The notes under the pieces were generated by a model that had not been told where the DNA came from, ran no database searches, and worked only from the letters and a program-made list of their open reading frames with translations. The translations under genes were made by a program, and so were the position numbers. From Ignelater luminosus (taxonomy: Eukaryota > Arthropoda > Insecta > Coleoptera > Elateridae): a DNA stretch of 64,000 bases. Of the stretch, positions 33,218 to 46,950 are shown in pieces. Position 1 is the first letter of the stretch, and each line of letters starts with the position of its first letter. The stretch covers positions 1-64,000 of the forward strand of contig VTPC01008339.1 of assembly GCA_011009095.1 (NCBI GenBank), given 5' to 3'.

Positions 33218-34430
33218 TCATACTTTATATTTTAATTTTAATAAGTCCGGTAAATAATGGTCAAAGTAAAATTTCTCAACTTTTTCCTTACATTTAGCAA
33301 AAAACTGGTCATCTCGTAAGATTTTCTCGAACAAAAATTCTTTTGGTGTCCAACAAATAAAATAACAATAGTCTCTTCTTGTTGCATGCAACTGACATTG
33401 GACTTGATAATAGTAGTTGTCATTTCTTTTTAAATACAATTTGTCATCGGCAGTTAAAGTTGCGAATTTTATGGTTTTATTCTGGATGGCTTCTTTTACA
33501 GTTGAAAATCGTGCACTATAAGGACATTTAATTTTAATTATGCCATTACTACCTATTAAACCATCAGGTGTTGCTCCGATATAACAATCCTCATAATCGA
33601 TGAAGAAACCACATTCTTCAACTTTTAGACCACTCCTACTTTCGAAGTCTTTGCGAGCTATAGGTTCATTGTCTATCCCATAGTTAGTTGCCTTTATGCT
33701 GTTGAACCCATTAATTAAATTTTTATGGTATTTTTTGGATTTGTTGTCCGTTTCATCTTACAGACTTTTCTAAACGAGGAAGCAGTTATTCGTTTTCTGC
33801 GTTCCTCAAACCATACAGCTGAACTATTTTGCTGCAGTGTTAACTCATGATTTCATCTGCAGTTTTATTCAGTTTCCGAATAAACTTTTCTTTCAAATCT
33901 TCCAATTCTTTCTTACCGATCTCTGACATTTGTAAATTTGGACCATAGTTTTCATCTGCGTCAATAAACTTAGTGGTCGTCTTCTGTTTAGCTTTATATC
34001 TGTTCTTGTCATAGTACAATTTTCTACGACAAAATGCTTTTTTTTGTTAGAAGCATACTTTTGTGTATGACGTCCCGGACTTTACTTTGTGATGGCTTCG
34101 TGAACTGCTGCATGAAAATTGCCACCACTATTTAAAGAAATTGCAGCAGCGTGATATCTCATTTCATAATTCCCTGTTTTGGAAAAGTTTATTCTTTTTC
34201 CACCTATAAATTTTTCCAGAACGGAATTGTAGTTTTCGGCAGTGTTAGTGGTCATATTTTTTACTAAACTAGCGGCATGATAAACTAATCAATTTGTACA
34301 TGCCATAATGTCGTTCAGTAAATCCCCAATACTAGTCAATTCTTGAATGATATGCAAGCATGACGAAAAATCTTGTATGTACTTCGGGCTGTACTTTTTG
34401 TCTCGAATTATTGGGAAACCTCAGCCCTAC
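33218..34430 (-). pseudogene. YqaJ-type nuclease domain protein of a transposon, decayed
   Basis: Reading leftwards on the minus strand: NTAENYNSVLEKFIGGKRI, a Lys-rich stretch, QNSSAVWFEERRKRITAS, EPIARKDFES, IGATPDGLIG, IIKIKCPYSA, then DNYYYQVQCQLHATRRD and a C-terminal FYFDHYLPDLLKL. This is the order of a YqaJ-type exonuclease fold as found in repeated insect proteins that I take to be transposon-borne. At least two frame changes and stops break it. The E-x-K metal/catalytic pair expected before CPYSA reads K-x-K, so the acidic residue is lost. Which element family carried it is not certain. Confidence 0.65.
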
Positions 34431-37400
34431 GGGCTTCGGCTTGCAAACTACATTCTTGACTAAAAAGTGACACTTACGGTCCTTAGTTCATAAATAGCTA
34501 TTTCTATTTGTATTCCCTACCAAAAGTCTTACTTTAAGCTTACGAGCCCCAAAGATTGGAAAGGAACAATGGATTTACATATCAACCACTAATAAAATCA
34601 AAATGTCTGCTCACCTAACAGATGTTGTTTTGGATTTCGACTGAATGGATGTTTGGGTTTTTTCTGTCTTATCACTGTTAGCGCTATCTGTTTGCATATA
34701 TTCATCAGCATTTTCTACATTCATGTTTTTATTTCCGTTGACATTTTTCATCTGCTCACCGTATTGATAGAAGAATGATTTATTTTATGATACTCTAAAC
34801 AAAAAGTAAATAAGGTTTTTCTTTGATTAGGTAGTTGCAGGAGTTTTATACGTAGGTTTTGTATGAGATTATCTTTCGTTGGTTTTAAGTCGTTTTAAAA
34901 AATTAATAACATTTCTTTTACATATGTACTTGCTAAGCCTTTTATTATGTTCATACAATTTTCAGGGTTAATTAGGTTTTAACTTTATTTATTTAATGAC
35001 AAAACATAGAACTGATGATTTTGAGAAACACTAAAGGTGAAATCAGAAATAAGAGTTTTGAAACGTTTGGGTGGACAAAATAAATGCTAACAAGTATACA
35101 AAAAAATTTTAATAATTTCTTAGAACGGTCTAAAACCAAAGAATAAATACCATATAACAATAAATACATTATCTATTTAAATTGCATTCGTTTCCAATTT
35201 ATTAAAAACATTTAAAAAATAACAAACAGTATCCAACTTTCCTCCTTCCCTTTTTAATACTCCAAAAGTAATAAAAGTAATATTCAAATAAAAAATCTCA
35301 ACTTCAGAAATGCTTGCCTATACGGAGATGCCGTCCATGTGCGTTACATCTCTTGCGCACGTCCCTGTTCTCTCTGTCTCTGTCTACCTGTTTCTTGATG
35401 CAACAAAACCGAAATATGGTTACGGGTGTCTTATATAGAACGCATTAAGAGAGATAATATTTCAAATTTGAATTAGTGGTACACAAACTCAAAATTTGTT
35501 AATCAATCATCTAATTTTTTTCTGTAGCAAAAAATAACTAATACTTCCACGATTATAACCATTTTTAGCAAACAAATAAAAAAAATAACTGCTGATTTGA
35601 ACGCGAAAATTATATCTCTAATTGTAATTACCACAAAAGCAAAATACATATATTTTATTACCCCTTTGGAGGCGGGGCTCTGTAGGAACTTAAACGCTGC
35701 ACTGACATCTACTGCATAGTAGTCAATGTAAAACGGGTTTGAAAAATGTGAATTCCCTGCAAATTATGCGTCTTAGGTAACTCAGAATGAAATGCACTTC
35801 AACCATTTTAGATGAAAGTCACGAATTGTTAATTTCCCTGAGATTAACAAAATTAGTGGGCCAAGTGTTGACTAAAAATTTTATTCATAAAGTATATAGC
35901 CTATTCTTTGTCGTAAAGGTATTTTATTCTGTTTGAATTGCGTTTCTGTACGAAAATAAATTTGTTACTTTTTATAAATGATGTCACATTCTTTGTAATA
36001 TGTATTAATTATTTTTGTTGTTTAGAGCATATATTTTTGTAAGAAAATTATATTACAACCTAGATATGTATTTCTAGATTTCAGAACTAATTTTTGGTTT
36101 GTCATACGAACTACCTTCATCCAGATTTATTAATTCCGTATCGTAGGTTTCGCTAATTATTTCAAAACCTAGCGAAACCTTTAATTTAAAAAAAATGAAG
36201 AGGCTAAAATTTGGGAATGGGGCACTTAATTAGCCTATAACTAGCCTTTTATTTTCAATATGGTCCTATATAGTTTTTACAGTATGGCTCCGCCTGCTTT
36301 ATACTACTTTCTGCAAAAAGGCTAACGGTAACAACGGAGAAACAACGTGATACAAGAATCGTCAGTCCACTGGCGTACAGTGGTCACAATAAGATACTAC
36401 AAATTTGCAAAGTTGGCCAATCAAAAAGAAGTAGTCTGACCACTTAAAATGGGTTTAAGTTCTCTTCCGTTTGTCATAGAGATTAAATCTCTCATCAATG
36501 GTTGTATTTGCATTTTATCTTAAATATGGTAAATCGCTATAAAGTGTATGTATGTATGCACTAGGAACAAAGATAGCGTTCATGTTTAAGCTGATTTTTC
36601 ACCTTGAAATAATTTTTTTGGGGATGTTCATTCAAATAAAACTTTTAGCATAATTATCGAGCTTTCGAATGGTAGCTTTGAAAACAATGTATACCAAGGC
36701 ATTTAGCTAGGGCGTTATTAGAAATGTAGGAAACCTAATTTAAAACGGTTCTAATATAAGAGTTATTCACATTCGAGGCTCATCATTAGAATCTCTGAAG
36801 CTATAAGAGATACGAGATAGGTTGCATGGGAACGAAGTTGCGTATTTGAATGCTCAAGAATAATATAAAGCGAAATTCGATCTAACTTCCTTTGTTTTTG
36901 AATTAATATTAAAAGGGGAGAATTTCAATTTTTGTTTTTTGGTGATAACTTTTTTATTATGGAAAATTTCTAGAATCGGAGAAAACTTTCTTGGGCAACT
37001 TTTTGTTTCTACTACTTGACGCCTATTCATATTTCTATATGATGTTTTGATGTTCCAGAACCATTGTTCTTTATGGACATAAATTGGATTTTGTTATTGT
37101 TTGATAGAGAATTTTAGGTAGATTTCAGCAATGTTACCTACTCTTTGACACGAAGAGGTATGCTAGTTTCTTATGGTTATGGTATATTTGAAAACATTAA
37201 GTATTACTTACCATTAAAACTAATGATTTTATTGCTTATTCGTAACTATACGTTTTGTAATTTGCTTGCTTATCGTCTTACCGTGGACTACATCCTACCC
37301 TAGAATAAATTTGGTTCCTGTGAATTTTAGTTTAGAATTTTGTTTTTTTCCAATCCATATTAGCGTTTGAAAATTAAAGTTATGAAAGACGAAAAACTGT

Positions 37401-38033
37401 AGTGGCAAAATAATACTTTCAAAAAACAGACTTTCTTTTGAGAAAAAAACATATTGGAGGAGAAAGGGGAAAAAAAGAAAAAGAAGAATGAGTAGGACAA
37501 ATTAAGTACAGGTTTAAAGAAAAAGAGGTCGCTTTGTTCTACGTGCAATTTATTAATCTTTTCTAAGGTGATTTGCTCAAGGTACATTTAGCTCTATTTC
37601 TCTTTGCTAACACTTCTGATTCTCATCTTTAATCTCTCTGTTATTTTTTTCCCAGTCGTTTTTTTCATTCATCTGCAGTTTAGCTTCATATTTATTGTGG
37701 ATAACCACTGCCTTACATTCCTTCATTCTCATTATTTTGCTTGCTGGTGATTTGTTACGCCTATATTTTTCTCTACATTTTTGCTTAAAATACTACTTTA
37801 TTGAGCTAATATACACTTGATTTCAAAATAAATAGTTAAGTTTGGAATAAACCAAGAAATTACTTAAAGTATACGGGTGCATTAGAATTAAAAATATGGT
37901 GCAGTATTGTAGTCTGTGTGTTTTATAAGAAGTATAAAGCTTAACGCAACTTATTAACAAATAATCCAAAGCTTTATGCTTCTTACAGTTCTTATAAATT
38001 ACATAAAAGTGTAGTTATCAAAGCAATGTGTAC
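34431..38033. other. No gene recognised
   Basis: 3.6 kb of AT-rich DNA downstream of OR-3. The 35300-35410 stretch is less AT-rich (CTCTCTGTCTCTGTCTACC). The minus-strand frame 37360-37587 is Phe/Ser-rich low-complexity sequence. Nothing nameable. Confidence 0.45.
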
Positions 38034-40087
38034 TTAGTTTGTTATTTGTCGTAAAACTGCCCCATAAGATAGAGCCGCTCTAAAAACCTAAGATAAAGAA
38101 ATTCAGTATATTATCACGCAATCATTTATAAATGTAACACTAACAAATACTTACACCCACAAGAGCAGAAAGCGAAAGGATAATAAATTTCCCAGCCGTT
38201 AAAATAAGTGGACGTTTTGATCGTTCCATAATCAGGAAAAGTGTTTTACGAACTAATGGCCCACAAGCTACCCATTCTGTCATATAGCATCCGTCCATTA
38301 TTTTACTACTCTGTAAATATTTAAATTAACTAATATGGAAATTAAAATTAAATAGCTATAAAAGTATTTACTTATCATTATTATTTTCTGGAATTTTCTA
38401 CTCTAAACATTTATTAATTATACGTCGATTTATAGTTTTTTAAATTTTGTAATTTTAAATCTTATTGAGAAATTATCAACTTGCACATAGAAGAATACTA
38501 AAACAATAAATAATAATCAGAGTAAGAGTTAGGGTCAAGGCCATTAGCTAATTTCTAAATTGTCAAAGATTTTCTTATCTGTTATACATTTTGAGCACTG
38601 TTAGCATTGCTCAAATAAACGGAAAAAATATGTTTTCTGGTAAGAGTATTTAGAAACAGGCCACGATGTGACTCGTCTGATGGTGCTCATTGATTTTGGC
38701 AAAATTAGTCAAATCCGAACTCTTATGATCCCGCATATTTACAAAAATAATCTGAATCCTGATCAACTCCGATTATAGAGCTAGTCTGCTGGTTTGGCCT
38801 ATTTTTAAATTGTCTTTAAATCTTCGCCTTTTAAAGCGAAAAAATATGTGGTTATAATGATCCAATAGAACGCCAAATCTTGCTTGATTATTAACCAATG
38901 TCTATTCTGCATCATTTACAAAAGCACACATTTGGCATTGATGTTATTATGTACCTAATCATCAAAGAAGTCATTATTCGTTAAATCTAGAAGATAACAT
39001 ACCTGGAGAGTTACTTCATTCCCAAAAGTGCAATAGAAAGTAATTTGAATAATTAAAGTTACTGGCAAACTAATTGCAAAAACAAATTCAAAACTTCCTA
39101 CTGGAGCCTACAAAATAAACAAATTAAATCGCAAAGTTAATCTTCACAGATCTATCAATAGCTTACGCTTGTAAATGTAAAACCAGCTAAACATATTCCA
39201 ACTGCACTTACTATAAACTGTAGTAAAAATACATAAGTAAATATAGATTCCACTGTCTCGGCAAATCTACAATTATTAAAATGCAATTATGAGTTTGAGT
39301 AACTGCACATAAGTTACTTTATGACAGCAATATGATGCTCCACACATACACTAAGACGGTCACTGATTTCTTTATCGAATTGTTCATAATAATTATAAAT
39401 ACTGTCGTTGGTATTGTCACTTTCAGAAAGTAACGTCTTAGCGTTAGTTGTTCTTACAATTGTTATGTTTAAAATTTTAAAATATGCGGATGAAAGCCTC
39501 ATCATGCTTGTTGCAACATGGTCAATTCCTGTAGTCGTCCATGCTGATATCAAAAGTCCTACTGATTTAAAAACATACACAGTCATGTAGAAAGGAAGAG
39601 GTTTATCAACCAAATCTATAAAAAATGGCAAAGGTGTTTGTCTTGGTTTTGGACTGACAGTCGGAGAAAGGATTAACGAAGAAACGGTACACAGAGCGCT
39701 AATCAAAAATAGTTTCACCATAATTGTTGAAGTACGAATAGCACTTTGTATATGTACATCAAGATCTTCATCATAATAATGAAAATGAGAAGTGCGTAAA
39801 AATTTTAATAATTTTACCAATGTAGGAACTTTCACGTAAAACAGTCCAAATTTTAAATAGCAGTTTGTAATTGATATAAAAAAAGTCCAACTTGCAATTA
39901 ACGGACCGTACTCTTTTATAAAAATTACCGATAGGCATAAAGAAGTAGCAAATGAAAACATTACAACAAAGGAAGCGATTCCTTTTATTTTATAGGACAA
40001 AGTCGGATTATCTATCGGCCAGACCCCCGCTGTAGTCAATATCATTCTCTGAAAACTAAAAGCGTCTTCGTGGTTTGATCGCGTCAT
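38034..40087 (-). CDS. Odorant receptor OR-3 (7tm_6 family), intact and compact
   Basis: Exons 39318-40087, 39167-39266, 39003-39107, 38155-38310 and 38034-38087 join in frame to about 394 residues. Approximate helices: TM1 36-57, TM2 64-84, TM3 121-142, TM4 166-188; exons 2 and 3 supply TM5 and TM6, exons 4 and 5 TM7. Family marks are SHFHYYDEDLDVHIQ, GNEVTLQ, GCYMTEWVACGPLVRK, LTAGKFIILSL and the end LSYGAVLRQITN. It has the smallest introns of the cluster and no transposon inside, so it is the best reference for OR-1, with which it shares its 5' flank. Expected to act with Orco in olfactory neurons (family knowledge). Confidence 0.92.
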
Positions 40088-40166
40088 CTAAAACCAAAGA
40101 ATAATCTAGGTCAGAATTTAAACTAGTAATTTAACTTATTGATGGAGAGAAAATAAAATTACTTAC
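40088..40166 (-). other. Predicted leader intron of OR-3
   Basis: TTTGGTTTTAG abuts the ATG, and the donor GTAAGT occupies 40166-40161, just below a predicted exon end at 40167. The 79-base length equals that predicted for OR-4. Confidence 0.55.
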
Positions 40167-41230
40167 TTTATCTTTGCAAAAATAAAAACAGTAAATCTTT
40201 ATGAAGCTTCTCCTTGGACTATAACTTTCATTAACTAAAAACGAAATGAATTTCTAATTCAATTTACACACATTTATATCTACACATTGGAGTGATATTT
40301 AAACAGCCATGTTTAAAATTAAATAGCATAAAGTCGAATTTGGAAATGTCACGCAGAATACTACTTGGACACCAGTAATTATTTGGTAAATATTCAATAA
40401 GCTGCGTGAAGGGCGGTAGGAGGAATTTTAGCAATCACATAACCTGTTTATAAATGTTAAAGACATGTCGGAATATCAAGGATAATTCCAGATTATAGGA
40501 AATATTTAAGTTAACTTTAATGATATCGATTTTCTAATTCACTTCTTTCTTGTCCAATGAAAATTATTGATTAATTAATTATACCTAAAAAATCGACAAT
40601 AATTTGTAGTTGATAGATTGCCTATAGTTCCTGTTTTATATTTGCAAATAAAGTTGTAATAAATGTGTTGTTTATGTTAGTTTCCAACACAAGAGTTTTT
40701 GCTCAACTTCGTTAATACATGGCAAGGTCTTTTTAATTTTTTATTCCCATGGAAGTAAATGAGGTTAATGGGGTTATACTTAACTAGTTAACCTATATGT
40801 AATCGGGACTACATGCCAGAACCGTAATTAACCTTACACCCTTTGCTAAACTGTTTTGAATTTTGGATCATCCCAAAGCTTAGGGTTCTAAATGCTTAAG
40901 TTAGTTCATGTTAGCTTATTGTCCAAGCCATTTTTATTATAACTAATTCAAGATTTTAAACTGTTGTTGTTTATCTTACAGATAACTAATGAGTAAGTCA
41001 AAGTTAACAAATAACAATTACGGTAATTAACAATGAGTTAATAAAAAATATAGGTCTTGTAAACTACAGTATGATGATGAATTAGTACTTTATTTATTTT
41101 AAATATCTCACATCTTCGTCTATATTCAGCGCTCAGACACGAAAACAAAAAATAACAAAACTGTATTGATTGCAATGGTACTTTAAACACAACAAGACTG
41201 AATAACTAAATCTGCTGAAACAAGTGCGCT
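40088..41230. repeat. Segmental duplicate of 13838-15350
   Basis: Partner of the 5'-flank duplication upstream of OR-1. It holds the predicted leader exon and probably the promoter of OR-3. Confidence 0.8.
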
Positions 41231-41270
41231 AAAGTGCTAAGTATTCTTATATTACCATTTTTATTTCATG

Positions 41271-42127
41271 TTAACCCTCCTCCGTCGCACGGGTGAGCCT
41301 ATCAGTCCAAGACAGATTAAACATTAATGATAATTTGCAAGTTTTTAATCTTTCATTACTGAGCTTCCAAGTAGTTTTCAAGACTTTTCCAGAAGCATCC
41401 CCCATACAAATTTTTTCAATAAGTTGGCAATTATTTTGAAATTATAGGGCCAATCACTCGACCGAATATGTAATTTTCTTCGTGCGTACCTTGCGATCTT
41501 AATTGCCTGGGAATCCCTTAATTTGTAAATTGAATCTGGTTTGAACATTAGGGTAATCAACTGAAATGATTTCTAACGTATTTGTAGCAGTGTCGGTTCT
41601 GCTTAAGTAGAAGAAGGTGTTGGTTTTCTAGCATTAGCGATTTTAGTTATTACTTGACAATTACTTTTTGTGTTTTTAGTTTTTGGAATTTGTGAACAAT
41701 TTTAACATAAAAATTTTACATGGATTCGTATGAAAAAGAACTGCAGCGTTCAACAGCCTTTTACGAAAGAGTACCTAGCGGTATTGAAACAGCTGAAGAT
41801 TCTGATAATTTCCTGATTGATCCGGATAAAGACGAATATAGTAACCATTCAAATAGATACAGAACAAGAAGAAGATAGTGAGGTAGATAAAGATATAGTA
41901 GACGAAAGCAACAAGCGTCAATATTACTATGAGAAGGATGGGGTAAAGTAGAACAAATTTGTACCTTCACGTAATATTCGAATCAGGCAGAAGAATATAA
42001 TTCTCCATCTACCTGGTACTGCTCGAGAAAGGAAAAAGCATTAACACCCATTGACGCGTGGAACTTTTTGTTCGACAGTATCATCGACATTATAATAGGA
42101 TATACCAATATATACTCGTATATTTAG
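41271..42127 (+). mobile_element. piggyBac-type transposon remnant (left end and N-terminal part)
   Basis: TTAACCCTCC at 41271-41280 has the TTAA target followed by CCC typical of piggyBac ends. A coding region follows on the plus strand. No matching right end was found, so the element is truncated or eroded on that side. Confidence 0.6.
41720..42127 (+). pseudogene. piggyBac-like transposase N-terminal fragment
   Basis: ATG at 41720 opens with MDSYEKELQ and a Glu/Asp-rich N-terminus. After a frame change the text continues EDSEVDKDIVDESNKRQYYY and, after a stop in place of Trp, NKFVPSRNIRIRQKNI with HLPG. A second shift gives ALTPIDAWNFLFDSIIDIII and GYTN. The order (acidic leader, W-x-K, NI-x-x-LPG, TP-x-x-W-x-x-F, I-x-x-x-TN) is the start of the piggyBac DDE domain. 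The catalytic Asp residues lie further on and are absent. Dead copy. Confidence 0.7.
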
Positions 42128-44410
42128 AAAATTGCCGTGAGGTACAAAGATAAAAATAACGCCCTTCTAACTTCCATTGTAAATAAAGACTTAAAGAAAT
42201 TTGTTTGATTTCCACGGCAATGCGATTTACTTTACCTCTGACGAGATTGGTAAAGATTTTTCAAGCATTCAGAAAAGCTTAATTTTCTCGAAAACGGTTG
42301 AGTTTACGAAAGAGTTGCAAAAGGTAGATCTTCTTGCAGAAAAAGTGAACTTTTAAATAATAGTGCTCAACTTTTAAAATCTCACCCATAGAAACAGTTC
42401 TAAGCCTTCAAAGAGAAGTGTGCTTGTGAAACTCTGTGTTCCAAATTATGAATTTCATCGATATTTCAGAAAAAAAAACATCTTAACTACAGAAGCCAAC
42501 ATATCAAATCTCATTACACTCTATGGATTCAGTGAGACACAATTACAAAATTAAGAAAAAATTGTGTTTGACAGGTTATAACTGAAAAACGAGAAACTTT
42601 TTACCTAACTTTTTTTTGATGAATCGTCATCATTTGTTTCCCAGAATCAGTGGTTAAGCGTTGTTGGTGTTATTTCGAGACACACACACAAGCTTTGAGC
42701 TTGATAGACCTTACCTGTGCGTACGTGTGATATTCACATATGATGATCGGCCTTCCTGGCTGTTCTTATGCAACCCAGATAACATTTCCAAAGGTCACTT
42801 GCATTTTAATTAAATCTTTTAAAAGTAATTTAACACAGTATGGTTAAACGAGTATAAGTGACAGTTAAGTGATTGTGATAACCTAGTAAAATAATGAATT
42901 GACAACGTGCACCTTGGGGGTACAACTATCTGTTTCGTTTTTATCAGTTACAAACCATATTATTCATCCTTTATAAATCTAAGTATTTGTTCACTTATTT
43001 ATCTATTTACTTAGCACTTAACACAACAAAATAAAATAAAATAGAACTTTAAACTAAAATTAATACTAATAATTATATTCCATACAGTCTGCAATAGAAT
43101 AAAAAACAGTAATAAAAAATTCTTTAACCGATTTTTTGAATGCCTTTAAATTTTCAGTTTTTGTCTTTAGATAGTTTATTATAGTATAGAACATTTTTGA
43201 AGAGATAGCTTTTAGAAACTGTGGAATTTTTTGCTGGATACTGCGTTATGTATCTTTACTTATATGTACTGTATTAATAAATTAAAATAACCCAAATATT
43301 AATAAAGGATAAAAAATACACTTTATAATCAATAAGAAAGAGATTAGCTGTACTTCCCAAGGTACTTTCTCTATTTAGGTTGTTGAAGAAAACGTTAAAG
43401 ATGATGATGATGATGACTTTTATTGGTTAACATTGTAATAATTATAAAATTAAAAACAAATAACAAAATAAAAAACAGCGCAAGCGTTTGTATAAAATAC
43501 TCAAAACATTAATAAAATTAAGTAATTGTTGTAAATTTTGCTTTCAAGATTTATTTCCTTTAACGATTCTGGATACTGAAGTTGTTAAGTCTTCTTTCAA
43601 TTTCATTTTGGCTTACATATGAATCTTCGTTAAGAAACTAGAAAACAGCAGCTTCATTTTCTTCATTTGTTGCTACTCTTCGCCTGGGTTTCTAATAATT
43701 TTCTAGTAAATATGTATGCAGTATTTTAAAAATGGTATTGGTAGGATGCCTTCTGTATTCTAGTAAAATTGTTTAATTTTGGATTTTATAATTGCTAAGC
43801 AATTTCAAAGAAGTTTTTAACACGATTTGGTTGTGTTTTGTGTTTGGTAAAAAACCTTTGAATTGTTATTATGCACAAATGAATTGCTTTCGCATTTTGT
43901 TGTTTTATTTAGTTTCTGCAGTTTCTGCACACACAACAATATTTGCGTGTTACAAGAAGTAGCGTCTGCGCATCTATATCGTGGCTAAGATAATACCTTG
44001 AATATTTCAAATCTACAAAATAATTTGCTTTCACGCCGACGACAAGAAAGCTAGCATCAGCCACTTAAGTCAATGATTTAGTAAGTGCATACTGCTTGGT
44101 TTTTATAATACAACTAGAATATGTGTTTTCTTGACACTTTTCGGCATTTAATCTAGTAATTTACAATGAAAAAGGATTATTTGTCCCTAAAGTACTTTTC
44201 CGAGAGAATACTCTTTAAATTACTTTTTGTTCGAGCCCATTTTGATATTCGTGACTGACATTTAAGTTCATTAATTTGTTTACAGTAATAAAATGTTTAC
44301 ATTATGTTAAAATATAATAATGTTATAATGGTTATAATGGTTATAATATTTCAATACTCCATCCGGCCTTGTTTACAAATGTCAAATTTAAAATTTAAAT
44401 GTTCTGTCAG
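42128..44410. other. No gene recognised
   Basis: AT-rich intergenic DNA. It contains a short GAT-triplet run (about 43400-43416). The part just after 42128 may be decayed remains of the piggyBac element. Confidence 0.45.
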
Positions 44411-45335
44411 TATAGTATATGTCACTCGAAGTAGAATAGCCCAGTTACTTTATACAAAAAAAGACCAAACCTCTAAAAAAATCCGACTGAAAATTTTTCT
44501 TCGCACTTCTCTTTATTTCGGCGTCAAAAACAATCCCTCAAACGTTCATAAAGCCAACTGGACGGCTACAGAAGTTATAGAAGGTCAAGGTCACGAAAAT
44601 CAGTTTTTCTCAAATATCTCGCAAATAGTCTATATGATCGTCACCTCTTTCAACACTCACATTTCTGAGAGCTTCTAAACCGCGAACAGTCGCAGTCGTG
44701 CCATTTGAGAAAGTTTCATTACAGATAAAACAAGTGTTGTCTGCCATTATAACGAATTACAAAATATTTCGAGATGAGTAAAACGCCCGAACTCTACAAA
44801 ATAAAGCGTTAAACTGAATTTAAAACGTACAAGATGCGTTATCCAATATTTTCAGTTATACAGTGACCCATGAGCCTACATTGGAATGTTAAACAGCTGC
44901 TATTCAAGGCCCTTACCATTATTATTATGAAGAAGGGTCCTTTCCAAGGACAATTCAGACAGAAATTATGCAGGTATATATGCATGAACGATGTTTCTAT
45001 GGATAAATAGGTGTTATTATCTGTATACACCATTATACGTATAGTATAGTGAACTATGCGCTTTGCTTCGAACCTTCTCAGTCCTGTATCTCAAAAACTA
45101 TTGGTTCTACGTAAATTTCGTATAGAACATATTTGATAATTATCAAAATTAACGTAAAACCAATAGTTTACGAGGTATTTAAGAAAAACTGATTTTCGTG
45201 ATCTTGTATAAAGTAACTGGGCTAGAACGTCTTTTTGTGTTTCGCACTCTTTGCACCGGCTCGGCTGTGCCTCGGCAGCAAACGTGCTCGACACAAAAAG
45301 ACTTCTTTCTACTTCTTGTAACGTAATATACTATA
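44411..45335. mobile_element. Palindromic element with interrupted inverted repeats
   Basis: Ends TATAGTATAT (44411-44420) and its inverse (45326-45335) are followed inward by shared inverted blocks: AGTAGAA, GCCCAGTTACTTTATAC and, deeper, ACGAAAATCAGTTTTTCT near 44595 matching 45183-45200. The order is conserved but the arms differ by roughly 90-base insertions on each side. It looks like a foldback or MITE-like element of about 925 bases. The reading frame 44304-44678 lies across its left arm and is probably not a gene. No clear target duplication. Confidence 0.6.
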
Positions 45336-46950
45336 ACACGCCTTTTTATTGTAAAATTGTATTTACTATTTAAACTTACTGTTCTAGACAGCTTATATTT
45401 TCACAACTGCTGTAGAAAGTAAATTATGTAAATTAATTAATGTCACTTGGTATTGTGATATTGAAATTCGCCAATTTGGTTGAATTAAGTAATTCAACAT
45501 TATGTGGAACTAGATGGTAAAAGAGCATATAACACGATAGTTAGAACATAATTAAATTTTATTTCAACTAAACACAAAACTTTTAGTATTTTTATTTATA
45601 CAAAGTAGGTTTAGGTTTATGTCATTACAAGTCGAAAATAAAGAGTGGCCATTCTGACGGTTTTTAATATTGGAAGAGTGTTATAGACATTCTTAGTTGT
45701 ACATTGAAAAGTACAAAAAGGCAATTTTACTTATCAAAACTCTTTTTCCTTAAAATATACCCCCTCTAACGGACGTCTAAGAAACCAAACTCGACCTCAG
45801 ATGACTCGAAACAATGATAGGGGACCTCAAAAACAGCGCCCTCGCTCAAACTCCTCGATTCTGGAGATTAAGGTATAGACAGTTTTTTCGACCTGTGTAC
45901 TCTGCCTAAGAAGCGTGACGGTCCATAGCCTCTACTGGGTCCAGGACAAATCATTATCATTGTTATTGTAGTGAGCTAGTACAATTAAAAATTCTGATAA
46001 AGAGAAATGGGTTTTTTATGCTTTCTCAGTCTGTAATCCTAGAAATCTAGCAAAAACATCCTTTTTATGTTTGATAAAATATATTTTTCAGTATGAACCT
46101 GCATCATCTTTAAATACAACAAAATAACTAGCTCGACCAAAAGAAGTACAAGACAGGATCACTCCTTCGTGCGAAAATTGCTCTGCAGTTTAACTGATTG
46201 AACTGGGCCGTCGAAAAACTACAGTTGAATATTTTATTTTCCTTAACTTTAGGAGTTGAAAGAGCAACAAATTTTATCCTACCAACATAAATGCATATTT
46301 CTGCGAAATTGTTGAAACTTTTAAATCTCTAAGGGAAGTCGTAAATGGAATCTCACTGGTATTGTTTATTTATTTAGCTTCTGGTTCGAGATTTCTTTAT
46401 GTTACTCCGAGAGACTATAGCAACTGCTGTGTGAATAACGAGCTGCAAGAAGGTCGTACCAAGTGCCGTACCAGTAGCTTATGAATTAAAATTTAAAACT
46501 TGACAAAAAGTGTTATAATTTAATTTTAATCATTGCTTGGACGGCTAAATGTTGCAAACACGAAAATTTTATTTATTCTTTAAATTCTTATTGTCACACT
46601 ATTATGAACAACTTTTTCGTATTTTCAAGAGCTTTAACACCGTTACACAGAGCTTTGTATTATAGTAAACGGAATTAGCTGTAGTTCGTAGAGTTTTAAT
46701 TAATCCTTTTTGGGTAATAGAGAATGATATTAAAACTACCTAGAGATAAAACAAGAGAAACCCTTTCTAGTTATGTTTTATTTAAACAAATGATACTAGT
46801 AAAACATTAAAGTAGAGATGCTGCTAAATTGCTAATTTATTGAAAGTGATGTTTACATACCAAATATATTTTGATATTATACTTAAATCGTGTGTTACTT
46901 AATATTATATGCAACTTCTACGTGCTGTTAATCTTCAAATAGACTGTTAA
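45336..46950. other. No gene recognised
   Basis: Intergenic DNA downstream of OR-4. No frame or repeat that I can support. Confidence 0.45.

Noticed and set aside
37360-37587. Minus-strand 75-codon gene
   Set aside because: Phe/Ser-rich low-complexity translation of an A-rich stretch.
44304-44678. 124-codon plus-strand gene
   Set aside because: It runs across the left arm of the palindromic element, is low in motif content and has no homologous context.
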